From: Phycisphaera sp.
GTDB lineage: Bacteria > Planctomycetota > Phycisphaerae > Phycisphaerales > SM1A02
Assembly (NCBI GenBank): GCA_016124975.1
Contig: WGMP01000023.1
Span: forward strand, 1 to 64,000
DNA: 64,000 bases
Reading direction: 5' to 3'
The notes below the pieces were generated by a model. It was given only the letters and a program-made list of their open reading frames with translations, ran no database searches and was not told the DNA's origin. Made by a program: the position numbers and the translations under genes. Positions 25,655 to 35,300 of the stretch are shown here, in pieces. Within the stretch, counting starts at the first letter, position 1; the number at the start of each line of letters is the position of its first letter.

Positions 25655-26170
25655 GTGCGATTCATCGGGGTTTCGCTCTTGACCGAAAGGCTTCTGCTTC
25701 GGCCCGTGCGTGAGGGCGACGAAGCGGCGCTCGTGTCGGGGCTCGACGACCCCGAGGTCGCGCGGTGGCTCGAGAGCGTGCCGTCGCCATACACGCTGCG
25801 CGATGCGCGCGCATGGATCGAGCGCTGCGCCCGCGAGCGCGAGGCTGGCTTCATGCAGGATTTCGCCATCACGCTTGCCGAGCGGGGGGAGCTTGTCGGC
25901 GGCATCTCGATCACGCCCTCGCGCGTCGAGCCATTCGCCGAGATCGGCTATTGGATCGCCCGCGCCCACTGGAGCAACGGCTACGGCGGCGAGGCGCTCG
26001 CGCGCGTGGTGCGCCATGCAAGCGAGGAATGTTCCCCGCGCTTCGAGCGCCTGCGCGCGCGCGTCGACCCTGCGAACACGCCGTCGCGGCGCATGCTCGA
26101 GCGCGCAGGCTTCGTCGAGCGCGGCGTCTCCGTCGACAACGGCGTCGAGCGGGTGCGATACGAGCGGTGA
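25655..26170 (+). CDS. GNAT acetyltransferase, RimJ/RimL type
   Basis: A 171-residue N-acetyltransferase: LLTERLLLRPVREGDEAAL at the start, EIGYWIARAHWSNGYGGEAL for the acetyl-CoA loop region, and RVDPANTPSRRMLERAGFVE near the end. Members acetylate ribosomal protein N-termini or small amines; the substrate cannot be told. The GTG at 25655 is preferred because TAGCAT ends exactly six bases before it and the family begins there. The gene stands alone, divergent from the decarboxylase. Confidence 0.88.
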   Translation: MRFIGVSLLTERLLLRPVREGDEAALVSGLDDPEVARWLESVPSPYTLRDARAWIERCAREREAGFMQDFAITLAERGELVGGISITPSRVEPFAEIGYWIARAHWSNGYGGEALARVVRHASEECSPRFERLRARVDPANTPSRRMLERAGFVERGVSVDNGVERVRYER

Positions 26171-26335
26171 GCGGAAGAGGGGTTGGGTGGTGGAATCGCG
26201 CCTCGTGGGTCGAGCTTCGGTCGCACATGGCGCGTGGCGATTGAGTATTGTGTGTGTTCCGATTGCGAGCGATTGACTTCACGAGGTCTCGCGTGAGAGC
26301 GTCCCTTCAACGCTCGAGGCGAGTCGGAGGAATCC
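26171..26335 (+). other. Leader region of the exported unknown gene
   Basis: An island less GC-rich than its surroundings (about 26238-26275, including TTGAGTATTGTGTGTG) lies upstream of a clear GGAGGAA ribosome site at 26325-26331. The gene at 26336 is thus leadered, unlike its neighbours. Confidence 0.4.
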
Positions 26336-28273
26336 ATGCAGACATCGCCTTCATCGAGCCGCGCGCGCCTTGCGATTGTCGTCGCAGCCGCGACGCTCGT
26401 CGCGCCGACCTGGCCCTGCGTTGCGCAGGCGCTGAACGACTCGCGAGCGGATTCGACGCAGGCGGAACCGACGCAGGCCGGGTCGACGAAAGGCGAGCCG
26501 AGAGACGCGAAGAACGCCGCGACCGCGGGTGTGGTGCGGGAGGCGGTGGGCGCGCCAGCGCAGGGCTCGTCCTACGTCCGCGTCGTCGCGCAGCTTGATC
26601 GGCTCACGCTCGACGAGCTCCTCGCGGGCGTGAAGATCGCAGGCCCAACGCTCGTCAGGCTCGTTCGAGCCGACGGAGGCGCCGAGCTCGGCGTCGTGCT
26701 GAATCCGATCCGGTCGGAGCAGGGGCTCGAGTATTCCTGCGGTCCTGCGTGGGTCTCGTGGTTGTCGGGGGACGAGCCGAAGTTCGACCCCGAGCTCCTG
26801 GCGCTTCCGTTCGCGAGGATCCGCATGGGCGCGGACGGCCTTCCTACGGCAGTCGTCGGCGGCGGCCCCGCGGCGAAGTTCGTCCGTTCCGAAGAAGGTG
26901 GCGAAGAGCCGAGCGACGAGCACGCGGGCGCAGCCCCTTCCTCTCCGAACGGCGCTGCGCCATGCGTGCCGACCCAGCCTCTTGCGCCGACGGGAGAGGA
27001 ACGCGATGTGCCCGTGTGGGGGCATCCTTCTCGCGTCGCCCAGATCCACCGTTCGGCGCTCGCCGGCTTTGAGATCGCCTCCAAGGTCGAGGCGGGCAAG
27101 CCTGAGATCGCGGACGCGACCGAGGAAGAGCGTGCGGAGATCGACGCCGCATGGGATGCGCTCGAGGCGCGCGCGAAGCGCTGGCTCGGTCGAAGGGTCG
27201 ACGCGCCGCCGCCCTATGGCAGCGCCTCGATCGCATGGATCGAGTGGATGGACGCGCGGCAGGCGCTCCTTCGGGTGCGCGGCGAGGTCGAGGAGGCCGA
27301 CCGTGTGGTGCAGGCGATCGCGGGACACCTTCGAAGATCGGGGATTCCACAGCTCGACGCGCTTCTTTCGGCCCGCGTGCCGCGCGGCGTGCGGGGCTTC
27401 CACTCCTTGTGCTGGACGCCGTGCTGGGCCGCGGAGGCGGGCGAGGTGCGGGCGGCGACGATGCGGCTCGCGGCCGAACAGCAGGACTTCCATCAGGAAG
27501 TGGTCGAGGCCGTGCGTCGGGCGAAGCCTTGCCGTGCAGCGTTCGTCGAGGATGCTTCGCGGCCGCTCGGTTGGCTCGTCGGGCAGCTTCCGAACGGCGC
27601 ACGCGTCGACGAGGCCATGCGGGAGGCGATCTCGAGGCGCGTGGAGGAGTACTGCGACCGCGACGAGGTCTTCATTCATTACCCTGTGATCATCGGGGAC
27701 TACGCAGCGACCCTGGCCCTCGAGGTGTGGACGCTCGCCTGGAGGAACGCGCTGGAGGATTGCCCCGAGCACCGTGCGGCCATGAAGCGGTGGCGGGACG
27801 AGCTCCTCGCGATGTTCCTGCGTGTCATCGAGGACACGGAGGACATCGCGAAGGCGATCCCCGATCCGCGCATCGATCCGACCTCTCGGCGCGACGAGGT
27901 CATGCAGGGGCTCGCCGAGTTCATCGACACCTTCATGGGCATGCGGGAGAACTACCTCTTCGCGTTCCCGGGCGACGACGTCACGCTGAACAGGATCGAG
28001 CGCCAGCTCAGGCACAACCTCGGGCGTCGCCAGGACAGCTATCCCTATGTGCTGGAGGAAGTCGACTACCCCGCCCATTATCCACCGGAGATCGTCGAGG
28101 CCGGCAGGAAGTTCGTCTTGCGATCATTCGTGAACCTGCTGCGGAACGACCTGACCTTCGCGATGTACGAGGCGTGCACGGAAGGGGACGCGTGGAAGAC
28201 CTATCCGCAGCCCTTTTCGATGCGCTACGCGAGCTATGGAGGCGTCTGGCGCTGGCGCATCGGACTTCAGTGA
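26336..28273 (+). CDS. Large exported protein of unknown function
   Basis: A 645-residue protein with a signal peptide (LAIVVAAATLVAPTWPCVAQ) and a low-complexity Thr/Gln/Ala/Glu linker (residues 35-75). Residues 85-200 are a beta-rich module (LDRLTLDELLAGVKIAGPTL, EYSCGPAWVSWL). The rest is mostly helical with many Trp, Tyr and acidic residues (DEVFIHYPVIIGDYAATLAL, VTLNRIERQLRHNLGRRQD), ending RYASYGGVWRWRIGLQ. No catalytic motif was recognised. A strong GGAGGAA Shine-Dalgarno marks the start. Codon use is slightly less GC-biased than in housekeeping neighbours. It resembles the exported proteins at 61054-64000 only in general style. Confidence 0.6.
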   Translation: MQTSPSSSRARLAIVVAAATLVAPTWPCVAQALNDSRADSTQAEPTQAGSTKGEPRDAKNAATAGVVREAVGAPAQGSSYVRVVAQLDRLTLDELLAGVKIAGPTLVRLVRADGGAELGVVLNPIRSEQGLEYSCGPAWVSWLSGDEPKFDPELLALPFARIRMGADGLPTAVVGGGPAAKFVRSEEGGEEPSDEHAGAAPSSPNGAAPCVPTQPLAPTGEERDVPVWGHPSRVAQIHRSALAGFEIASKVEAGKPEIADATEEERAEIDAAWDALEARAKRWLGRRVDAPPPYGSASIAWIEWMDARQALLRVRGEVEEADRVVQAIAGHLRRSGIPQLDALLSARVPRGVRGFHSLCWTPCWAAEAGEVRAATMRLAAEQQDFHQEVVEAVRRAKPCRAAFVEDASRPLGWLVGQLPNGARVDEAMREAISRRVEEYCDRDEVFIHYPVIIGDYAATLALEVWTLAWRNALEDCPEHRAAMKRWRDELLAMFLRVIEDTEDIAKAIPDPRIDPTSRRDEVMQGLAEFIDTFMGMRENYLFAFPGDDVTLNRIERQLRHNLGRRQDSYPYVLEEVDYPAHYPPEIVEAGRKFVLRSFVNLLRNDLTFAMYEACTEGDAWKTYPQPFSMRYASYGGVWRWRIGLQ

Positions 28274-28297
28274 ATGCGCGGCGCGTCGCCGCGCCCG

Positions 28298-30001
28298 TCA
28301 GGCCGAGACCATCTCGCGCGACAGCTCGCCGTCGACTTCGCGCGCGAGTTCCGCCATGAGCCCTGCGCCGAGGTCGAGCCTGAGGCCCGCCGCCGCGAAG
28401 AGCTCGGGCAGGGGCCGCGAGCCGCCGAGGGCGAGGCCCTTGCGGTAGTCGGCGAGCGCGCGCTTCGCGTCGCGGCGCGCGTTGAGCCACATCTGGATGG
28501 CGCCCGTCTCGGCGATGCCGTACTCGATGTAGTAGAAGGGCATCCCGAAGAGGTGGAGCTGGCGCTGCCACTGCGCGTCGCGCGCGGCCTCGCAGCCTTC
28601 CCACGAGAGATCGTTCCCGAAGCGCTTCATCAGCGCGCGCCAGGCGTCGGTGCGCGCGGCGCGCGTATGGCCCGGGTTCGTGTAGATCCAGTGCTGGAAC
28701 GCGTCGATCGTGGCGATCCAGGTCATGATCGTGGGGAACTTCTCGAGGCGCTCGCGCTCGGCGCGGCGGCACTCGTCCTCCGAGTAGAACTCGCCGTGGT
28801 AGGGGAGCGTGAGGAGCTCCATCGACATCGACGCGACCTCGCTGAACTCGGTCGGCGCGCCGCGGTACTCGACGAGCGGATCCTCCTTCGAGAGGAGCGA
28901 GTGGAACGCGTGGCCCGCCTCGTGCACCATCGTCACGAGGTCGCGGTGCATGCCGGCCGCGTTCATGAAGATGAAGGGCCTGCGCGAGTGCTGGCGCTGG
29001 TACTGGTATCCGCCGGGCGCCTTCGCGGGCCGCGACTCGAGGTCGAGGCAGTCGCCGTCTTTCATCGAGTCGAACATCGCGCCGAGCTCGGCGTCCATCG
29101 CGTGGAACATGCGCGAGCAGCCGTCGACGAGCTGCGTCGCGCCGTCGAAGGGGCGAAGCGGCTTGCGGCCCTTCACATCGACCGCGAGGTCCCACGGCCG
29201 CAGCGGCGACGCGCCGAGCGCCTGCGCGCGCTCGCGGTCGAGCCTGCGCTGGATCGGCACGAGGTGCGTCTCGATCGCCGCGTGCATGCGCATGCAGTCG
29301 TCGGGCGTGTAGTCGAACCGCTTCATGCGGCGGTGCTGGAAGTCGCGGAAGTTGTCGAAGCCCGCGTTCAGGGCGATCTTGTGGCGCAGCGCGAGCATCT
29401 GGTCGTAGATGTCGTCGATCGCGTCGCGGTCGGCGAGGCGGCGGTCGGCGATCGCCTTCCACGCGCGCTCGCGCAGGCCGCGGTTGGTCTCCTCGAGATG
29501 GCGCGCCATCTGCGGCATCGTCTGCGTCTTGCCGTCGAACTCGACGGTCATGCGGCCGATGATCTGGTTGTACTTCTGGTCAAGCTCCGCGAGCTCGGTC
29601 TCGAGCGGGATGTTCGCCTCGCGGAAGAGCTCGATGTCGACGCGCATGCCGCGCAGGAGGACCTCGTAGCGCGCCTTCGGCAGCGCGTCGGCGAACGCGC
29701 TCGTTGCGATCTTCTTGTCGAGTTCGCTTGCGATCGGCTTCAGCTTCGGGTCCACCTCGCGCACGAAGCCGAGGAACGCGGCCTCCGCGGCCTTGTCCTC
29801 GGTGTTGCGGGTCGTGGCGATGTAGAGGTTCGCGGCCTTCTCCGAGACGAGCGCGTCGAGGTCGCTGCGGTCGAGGATCAGCTGCTCGAGGTCGTCGGCA
29901 GACGCGAGCGGGCGTCCGAGGAGGTCGCGGTAGAAGGGCTCGACCGCGGCGAAATCAGCGGCGTCGAGCGTCGTGGGGGCGAAGGCGCGTGCGTGAGCCA
30001 T
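28298..30001 (-). CDS. M3 family oligoendopeptidase
   Basis: A 567-residue zinc peptidase of the M3/PepF type. The zinc motif is MVHEAGHAFHSLLSKEDPLV (HExxH), and the third ligand lies in EFSEVASMSMELL about 25 residues on. Typical C-terminal features are WIYTNPGHTRAARTDAWRAL and FYYIEYGIAETGAIQMW. There is no signal peptide, so it should degrade oligopeptides in the cytoplasm. The start is the ATG at 30001, with a -10 element six bases upstream and no Shine-Dalgarno. It is divergent from ispE; the two starts are only 69 bases apart. Confidence 0.92.
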   Translation of the reverse strand: MAHARAFAPTTLDAADFAAVEPFYRDLLGRPLASADDLEQLILDRSDLDALVSEKAANLYIATTRNTEDKAAEAAFLGFVREVDPKLKPIASELDKKIATSAFADALPKARYEVLLRGMRVDIELFREANIPLETELAELDQKYNQIIGRMTVEFDGKTQTMPQMARHLEETNRGLRERAWKAIADRRLADRDAIDDIYDQMLALRHKIALNAGFDNFRDFQHRRMKRFDYTPDDCMRMHAAIETHLVPIQRRLDRERAQALGASPLRPWDLAVDVKGRKPLRPFDGATQLVDGCSRMFHAMDAELGAMFDSMKDGDCLDLESRPAKAPGGYQYQRQHSRRPFIFMNAAGMHRDLVTMVHEAGHAFHSLLSKEDPLVEYRGAPTEFSEVASMSMELLTLPYHGEFYSEDECRRAERERLEKFPTIMTWIATIDAFQHWIYTNPGHTRAARTDAWRALMKRFGNDLSWEGCEAARDAQWQRQLHLFGMPFYYIEYGIAETGAIQMWLNARRDAKRALADYRKGLALGGSRPLPELFAAAGLRLDLGAGLMAELAREVDGELSREMVSA

Positions 30002-30007
30002 GGGGAG

Positions 30008-30013
30008 AGAATA
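30008..30013 (-). promoter_or_regulatory. -10 element six bases before ATG
   Basis: Complement TATTCT (in CGCTATTCT), spacer CTCCCC, then the ATG at 30001. Confidence 0.6.
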
Positions 30014-30058
30014 GCGGCGTGGCGCGAGGGCGCGCGAAGCCCGCGCGGCGGCGTTGGT

Positions 30059-30064
30059 TATCCT
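30059..30064 (+). promoter_or_regulatory. -10 element six bases before ATG
   Basis: TATCCT, spacer CCCGCC, then the ispE ATG at 30071. The opposite-strand element of the peptidase gene lies 45 bases away. Confidence 0.55.
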
Positions 30065-30070
30065 CCCGCC

Positions 30071-31033
30071 ATGAGTTCGGTCGTCGTCAGCATCGCGCCC
30101 GCGAAGGTCAATCTCGCGCTCTCCGTGTCCCCGCCGATCGAGGGCGGCATGCACGAGATCGCGAGCTGGATGGTGACGACCGCATTCGGGGACGAGCTCG
30201 AGGTGAAGCGCCTGCCCGCCGATCGCCCGAGCCGCTTCTCGATCGACTGGCACGACGACGCGCGGCGCCGCAGCGACATCGACTGGCTGATCCGCAAGGA
30301 CCTCGCCGTGCGCGCGCATGCGTTGCTCGAGGCGAAGATCGGCTGCGCGCTGCCGATCCAGCTGCGCCTGCGCAAGCGCATTCCCGTGGGCGGCGGCCTC
30401 GGCGGCGGCTCGTCGAACGCGGCGGCGATGCTGCGGGCGCTCGACGCCCTGTTCGACCTGCGTCTGCGCGCGGAGTACCTCGAGGCGATCTCGCGCGAAC
30501 TCGGAAGCGATGTGCCGTTTCTCGTGCGCGGCGGAAGCGCGCTCGTCGAGGGAACGGGCGAGCGGTTGACGCGCATGGCGATGCCGCTTGTGCATCTCGT
30601 GCTCGTCTTCCCGTCGGTCGCGTGCCCGACGGGGCCCGTCTACCAGGCGTTCGACCGCCTGCGGAGCGACGCGCGCCTCGACGCGCCGCGCGTGCGCGCG
30701 CTCGTCGACGCGGCCGACGGCGGCTTTCTGCGTGCGGACCTGCCGTTCAACGATCTCGCCGAGGCGGCGATCGCGGTGGCGCCTGCGCTCGGCGAACTGC
30801 GCGCGCGCATCGAGGCAATCGCACAGTCGCCCGTCCATGTGAGCGGCTCTGGGTCGACGCTCTTCATCGTGTGCGATTCGCCGATCCACGCGGAGGCGCT
30901 CGCGGGGGCGATCGAGCGCGACGCCGGCGTGCCCGCCGTCGCCACCGTCACCGCGTCGACGCCGCTCGAGGAGGTCGACGGCGAGCCGCGCGCGATCGGG
31001 ATGCCTGCGCCGTTCGCCGACGACGAGGATTGA
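30071..31033 (+). CDS. ispE: 4-diphosphocytidyl-2-C-methyl-D-erythritol kinase IspE
   Basis: A 320-residue GHMP kinase of the MEP isoprenoid pathway, which phosphorylates the 2-hydroxyl of CDP-methylerythritol. Motifs are APAKVNLALSV at the N-terminus, the ATP-binding PVGGGLGGGSSNAAAMLRAL, LGSDVPFLVRGGSALVEGTG and the C-terminal VHVSGSGSTLF. The substrate loop keeps the early His (EIASWMVT replaces the usual HExxS). The -10 element six bases before the ATG and the lack of a Shine-Dalgarno support this start. nadA follows by 20 bases but has its own -10 overlapping the ispE stop region. Confidence 0.92.
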   Translation: MSSVVVSIAPAKVNLALSVSPPIEGGMHEIASWMVTTAFGDELEVKRLPADRPSRFSIDWHDDARRRSDIDWLIRKDLAVRAHALLEAKIGCALPIQLRLRKRIPVGGGLGGGSSNAAAMLRALDALFDLRLRAEYLEAISRELGSDVPFLVRGGSALVEGTGERLTRMAMPLVHLVLVFPSVACPTGPVYQAFDRLRSDARLDAPRVRALVDAADGGFLRADLPFNDLAEAAIAVAPALGELRARIEAIAQSPVHVSGSGSTLFIVCDSPIHAEALAGAIERDAGVPAVATVTASTPLEEVDGEPRAIGMPAPFADDED

Positions 31034-31038
31034 TCGCC

Positions 31039-31044
31039 TACACT
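31039..31044 (+). promoter_or_regulatory. -10 element nine bases before ATG
   Basis: GCCTACACT begins three bases after the ispE stop; TACACT is followed by nine bases and the nadA ATG. Confidence 0.5.
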
Positions 31045-31053
31045 CCGTCCCCC

Positions 31054-32253
31054 ATGCTCTGGCAGCCGTCCCTTCCCGACCGCTATCTGAACGCGACCGA
31101 AGACGAACTCGGCGCGCAGATCGCGGCGCGACGCGCGGAACTCGGCTCGAAGCTCCTCGTCCTCGGGCACCACTACCAGCAGGATGATGTGATCCGCCAC
31201 GCGGATCTCGTGGGCGACAGCCTCAAGCTCTCGCAGATGGCGGCCGCCGAGGCACCGCGGCGCGGCGCGAGGTACATCGTCTTCTGCGGCGTCCACTTCA
31301 TGGCCGAGACCGCGGACATCCTGACGGCGGACGATGTCGAAGTGATCCTGCCCGACCTCTCCGCGGGCTGCTCGATGGCCGACATGGCGGCCTACGACGA
31401 CACGGTCGACGCGTGGGACGCCATCCACGAGGCGATCGCGGGAACGAGCCAGCGCGTCATCCCGATCACCTATGTCAACTCGACCGCCGCGATCAAGGCG
31501 TTCGTCGGCGAGCATGGCGGCGCATGCTGCACGAGCTCGAACGCGTCGCGCGTCTTCGAATGGGCGCTCGCGGGCGGCACGAAGCCCCTCGCGCGCGGCG
31601 AGGAGATCAAGATCCTCTTCCTTCCCGACCAGCATCTGGGCCGCAACACAGCGAAGCGCCACGGCTCGACGACCGAGGTCGATGTCGCGGCGGGCGCGAC
31701 CGGCCCCGCGGACACCGCGCTCTGGAACCCGAAGCGCGATTCGGGCGGGCTCTCGGCCGAGGAGATCCGCCGCGCGAAGGTCCTGCTCTGGGCGGGCCAC
31801 TGCAGCGTGCACAAGCTCTTCCGCCCCGAGCATGTGGCGGACGCGCGCGCCGACCGACGCACCGTGCTCGTCCACCCCGAGTGCGCGCAGGAAGTGGTCG
31901 ACATCGCCGACCTCGCTGGCTCGACCGAGTTCATCATCGACGCGATCGAGCGCGCCGAGCCCGGCTCGCGCTGGGCGATCGGCACCGAGGTCCACCTCGT
32001 GAACCGCATCGCCCGCGCCGCGCGCGAACGCGGCGTCGACGCGCGGATCCTCAGCGACTGCCAGTGCCTCTGCACGACGATGTATCGGATCGACCAGGCG
32101 CATCTGGCGTGGTGCCTCGACCACCTCGCGGCGGGCAAGGTCGTGAACAGGATCAGCGTCCATCCCGAGGCGAAGTCGCGGGCGCGGCTTGCGCTCGAGA
32201 GGATGCTGCGGCTCGTGCCCACGCGCGGCGCCGCGGCCGTCGCCGTCGACTGA
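31054..32253 (+). CDS. nadA: Quinolinate synthase NadA
   Basis: A 399-residue NadA, which condenses iminoaspartate with dihydroxyacetone phosphate to quinolinate using a 4Fe-4S cluster. Landmarks: LVLGHHYQQDDVIRHADLVG, IVFCGVHFMAETADIL with the first cluster cysteine, YVNSTAAIKAFVGEHGGACC, FLPDQHLGRNTAKR, VHPECAQEVVDIAD with the second cysteine, and ILSDCQCLCTTMYRID near the C-terminus for the third. NadC, the next enzyme, is at 19290, and no nadB is seen. The -10 element lies between the ispE stop and this ATG. Confidence 0.94.
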   Translation: MLWQPSLPDRYLNATEDELGAQIAARRAELGSKLLVLGHHYQQDDVIRHADLVGDSLKLSQMAAAEAPRRGARYIVFCGVHFMAETADILTADDVEVILPDLSAGCSMADMAAYDDTVDAWDAIHEAIAGTSQRVIPITYVNSTAAIKAFVGEHGGACCTSSNASRVFEWALAGGTKPLARGEEIKILFLPDQHLGRNTAKRHGSTTEVDVAAGATGPADTALWNPKRDSGGLSAEEIRRAKVLLWAGHCSVHKLFRPEHVADARADRRTVLVHPECAQEVVDIADLAGSTEFIIDAIERAEPGSRWAIGTEVHLVNRIARAARERGVDARILSDCQCLCTTMYRIDQAHLAWCLDHLAAGKVVNRISVHPEAKSRARLALERMLRLVPTRGAAAVAVD

Positions 32254-32351
32254 CCGCGACGCCCCGCCCCCACGGAGCCGCTCGCTCGGACGGGGAATGC
32301 TCCCTGATCGGGGAATGCGCTTTCCGCGGCGTCCGACCTTGCGCGCGCTGC

Positions 32352-32357
32352 TACCGT
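32352..32357 (+). promoter_or_regulatory. -10 element with a short leader
   Basis: GCTACCGT (TACCGT at 32352-32357) lies 24 bases before the ATG at 32382, leaving a leader of about 18 bases that holds a weak CGGAG ribosome site. The same box is thus also used for leadered genes. Confidence 0.4.
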
Positions 32358-32381
32358 TTCCGCTCCCTCACGGAGTCACGC

Positions 32382-35300
32382 ATGCCTCTCTCGCGCTGGA
32401 AGAAGTCGTTGATCGTGGTCGGTGCGACCGTGTCGCTTGGTGTCGCGGCCGTTGCGTTCGCGCCCGTCTATCTGCGTGGCTACGCGCGCGGACTGATCGA
32501 GCGCGAGGTCGGCGCGAGTGTGAACGGCACGGTGAAGGTCGGGGGCGTGAGCCTCGGCTGGTTCTCGCCGCAGCGCGTCGAGGCGCTTGCGATCGACGGC
32601 GGCGCCGAGGCGGGCTCCGTCACCGTGAACGCGGAGGTTGCGCAGGGAATCCTTGCGCTTGCGACGGGCGACGAGGTGACGGTGAGCGTTTCGGGGCGCG
32701 CGCAGACGCCGATCGACGCGGAGGGAAGGCTCGGACTTGCGAAGCTCGCACGCGCGCGCGGCGAAGCGGCGCCGTCGGGCGGCGCGGCGATGCCCGCGCC
32801 AGGCGGCGTGCAGCGGACCACGCCTCTCGGCGGCCGCACGATCCGCGTGGAGCTCGCGGGCATCGACCTCTCGGTCACCGAGGCGGGTGCCCCGCGCTAC
32901 TCGGTCGACGGGCTCTCTGGCTCGATCGTGGCGAAGGAGGCGGGCTCCGGCGCAGCCGGCCTCGCCATCGACGGTGCGCTGAAGGCCGCGACGGGAATCA
33001 CGCAGGATGGTGCCGTCGAGAAGGGTGCGTTCGAGTCGTCCTTCGCGGCGGTTCTTCCGCAGAAGAAGGACGACGGATCGCTCGATGTGCGCGCCGCGAC
33101 GGGCTCCGCGACGATCTCGGCCACGAGTCTTCCGCTGCCCGCGGCAGCGGGCGAGCGCATCATGGCGGAGAGCGTGCGCGTTCGCGCCAGCGTGCTCGCG
33201 ACGGGCGCCACGCTCGATGCAAGCGCCTCGATTCGCGCGGGCGATGCGCAGCCATCCGCCGTCACGGCGACCGTGGCCACGGGCGCGCTCTTCGACGCGG
33301 GCGGCGCCTTCGCGCCGGACCCCGCCGCGATCACCGCCGATGTGACGATCACGGCGCTGCCGACGGCGCTCTTTGCGCCCTATGCGCCCGAGCTTCGCAA
33401 CGGCGTGCGGCTCGACTTCGCGAACGACCTCGGCCCGACCGCGGACCTGCGCGTCGCGAAGACGGAGGGCGCGCGCGCAAGCGTCGTCCTCGACTCGCAG
33501 CGCGTGAAGCTCGCGTTCGACGGCATGGTGTCGGCGAGCGGCGCGCGGATCGAGGGCGGAGTTCTCGAGGATGGCAAGCTTGAGGCAAGCGTCTCCGTGC
33601 GGCCCGAGCTCCTGCGCGCGTTCGACCTCGACGCGGCGGGGCCGCTCGTCGCACGGATCGATGGCTCGAACATCGAGTGGAGCAAGCCCGAGCGCGAGGG
33701 AACTCCGTGGTCGGACGCGTTCGGCGGCGCATTCGCAGTCGAGCTTGCGCGGCCGCTCGCGCTGCGCGGCGTGGCGCAGGATGTCGATGTGCGCGCAGAC
33801 AGCGCGCGCGCCGCGATCGCGAAGCCCCGCGGCGCTGGCAAGGCGCGGGCCGAAGTCGCGCTTGAGGGCGCGTATGGCGCGGATCGCGCCCTGCGGCTCT
33901 CGACGCGGGGCGACATCGACCTCGCCGCGCGCACCGTGACCGCCGGAGTCGCCGAGCTGCGCGCGGCGCTCGACCCCGCGCTTCTCTCGAAGTGGACCAA
34001 CGGCGCCGTCGCACCCGCGCGCGACGGCGCGACCGTCGCGATCGAGCTCGCAGAGCTCGCGTATTCGCCTGGGGAAGGGCGCAGCGCGCTCCAGTCGCTT
34101 GCGCTGCGCGGAAGCATGCGCGTCGAGGGCGACCTCTCCGTGACGGGCGGCGAGAGCAGCGCGGTCGTGCGCGCGGTCGATGCGGCGTTCGCGCTCCCGA
34201 CCGCGGCCGCGCCCGGCACGCTTGCGCTCTCGGCGCGTGTCGATGGCGCTGAGACGCGCATCTCGCAGCGATTCGCGGCGATTCCTTCGTCGTTCGACGA
34301 CCTCGCGGCGCTCGGACTCGAGGGAACGATCGATGTGCGCGGGCTCGATCCCTCGATCGTCGCGCGCTTCGCCCCCGCCGCGAAGGACGCGCTCGGCGCG
34401 CTCGGCGCGGGGCCGATGACGCTCTCCGCGCGGAACCGCACCGATGCGGGTGCGCTTGTCGCGGACTTCACGCTTGACGCTGCGTCGCTCGACGCCTCGG
34501 GCAGCGCGCGCTATTCGAAGGACGCGATCGCCGCACGCGACATCGTGTGCGAGGCGGCGCTCACGCCCGAACTTCTTGCGGTGGCCAAGGTGCCCGACAC
34601 GGTGGCCGTTGCCCGCGGCGCGCGCGCGTCGGTGCGGGTTCCCGTGTTCGCGCTTGCGAAGGGCGCGGCAGGCTGGGCGCCTTCGGGCGACCTTGCCGCG
34701 CGCGTCGCGATCAGCGGATTGCGGCTCGAGCGCGCGCCAGGTCTCTCCGCGGCGCTCGATGTGCCGGCGTTCGAGGCGGACGCGACCTATGCGCTGAAGG
34801 ATGAACGCGCGACCGCGAAGGGCTTCGCCACGCTCGGCGCGGGTGGCGCTGCGGGACGCGTCGGCTACGACCTCGTGTGGAGGAAGCCCGCGGATGCGAA
34901 GCTCTTCCGCGGCGTCGAGGGGACGCTTGCGCTCTCGCAGTTCGACCTCGCGCGGCTTGAGGGAGCGCTTGGGCTCGAGGCGGGGTCGTACTCTGGAGTC
35001 CTCGGCGGCGCGGGCGGCGCGAACATCGAGCTGCGCGAGCGGGACGCCGCGCAGGCGAAGCTCGCGCTCGACTTCCCGAAGACGCGCGGCGCCGTCACGG
35101 TCGATGTCGTCGAGGAGGCGAACCAGCGCATCGCCCGCGCCACGGGCGCGGTCGAGGCCGAGATCGCGGCGAAGGCGTTTGCGGCGCTCGCGGGGCTCGG
35201 CGACGATCCGAAGCGTCGCGTCACGGCGCCCGTGTCGGCCGTCGTGACGATCAAGTCGGCGCGCGTGCCCCTCGACGCCGAGCTCAAGCCTGTCGTGGCG

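Noticed and set aside
28274-30060. Very long plus-strand frame opposite the M3 peptidase
   Set aside because: It is antisense to a gene with a clear zinc motif. Its translation is Arg/Ala/Val-rich low complexity, as expected from high-GC antisense frames; only the ispE part at 30071 is real.
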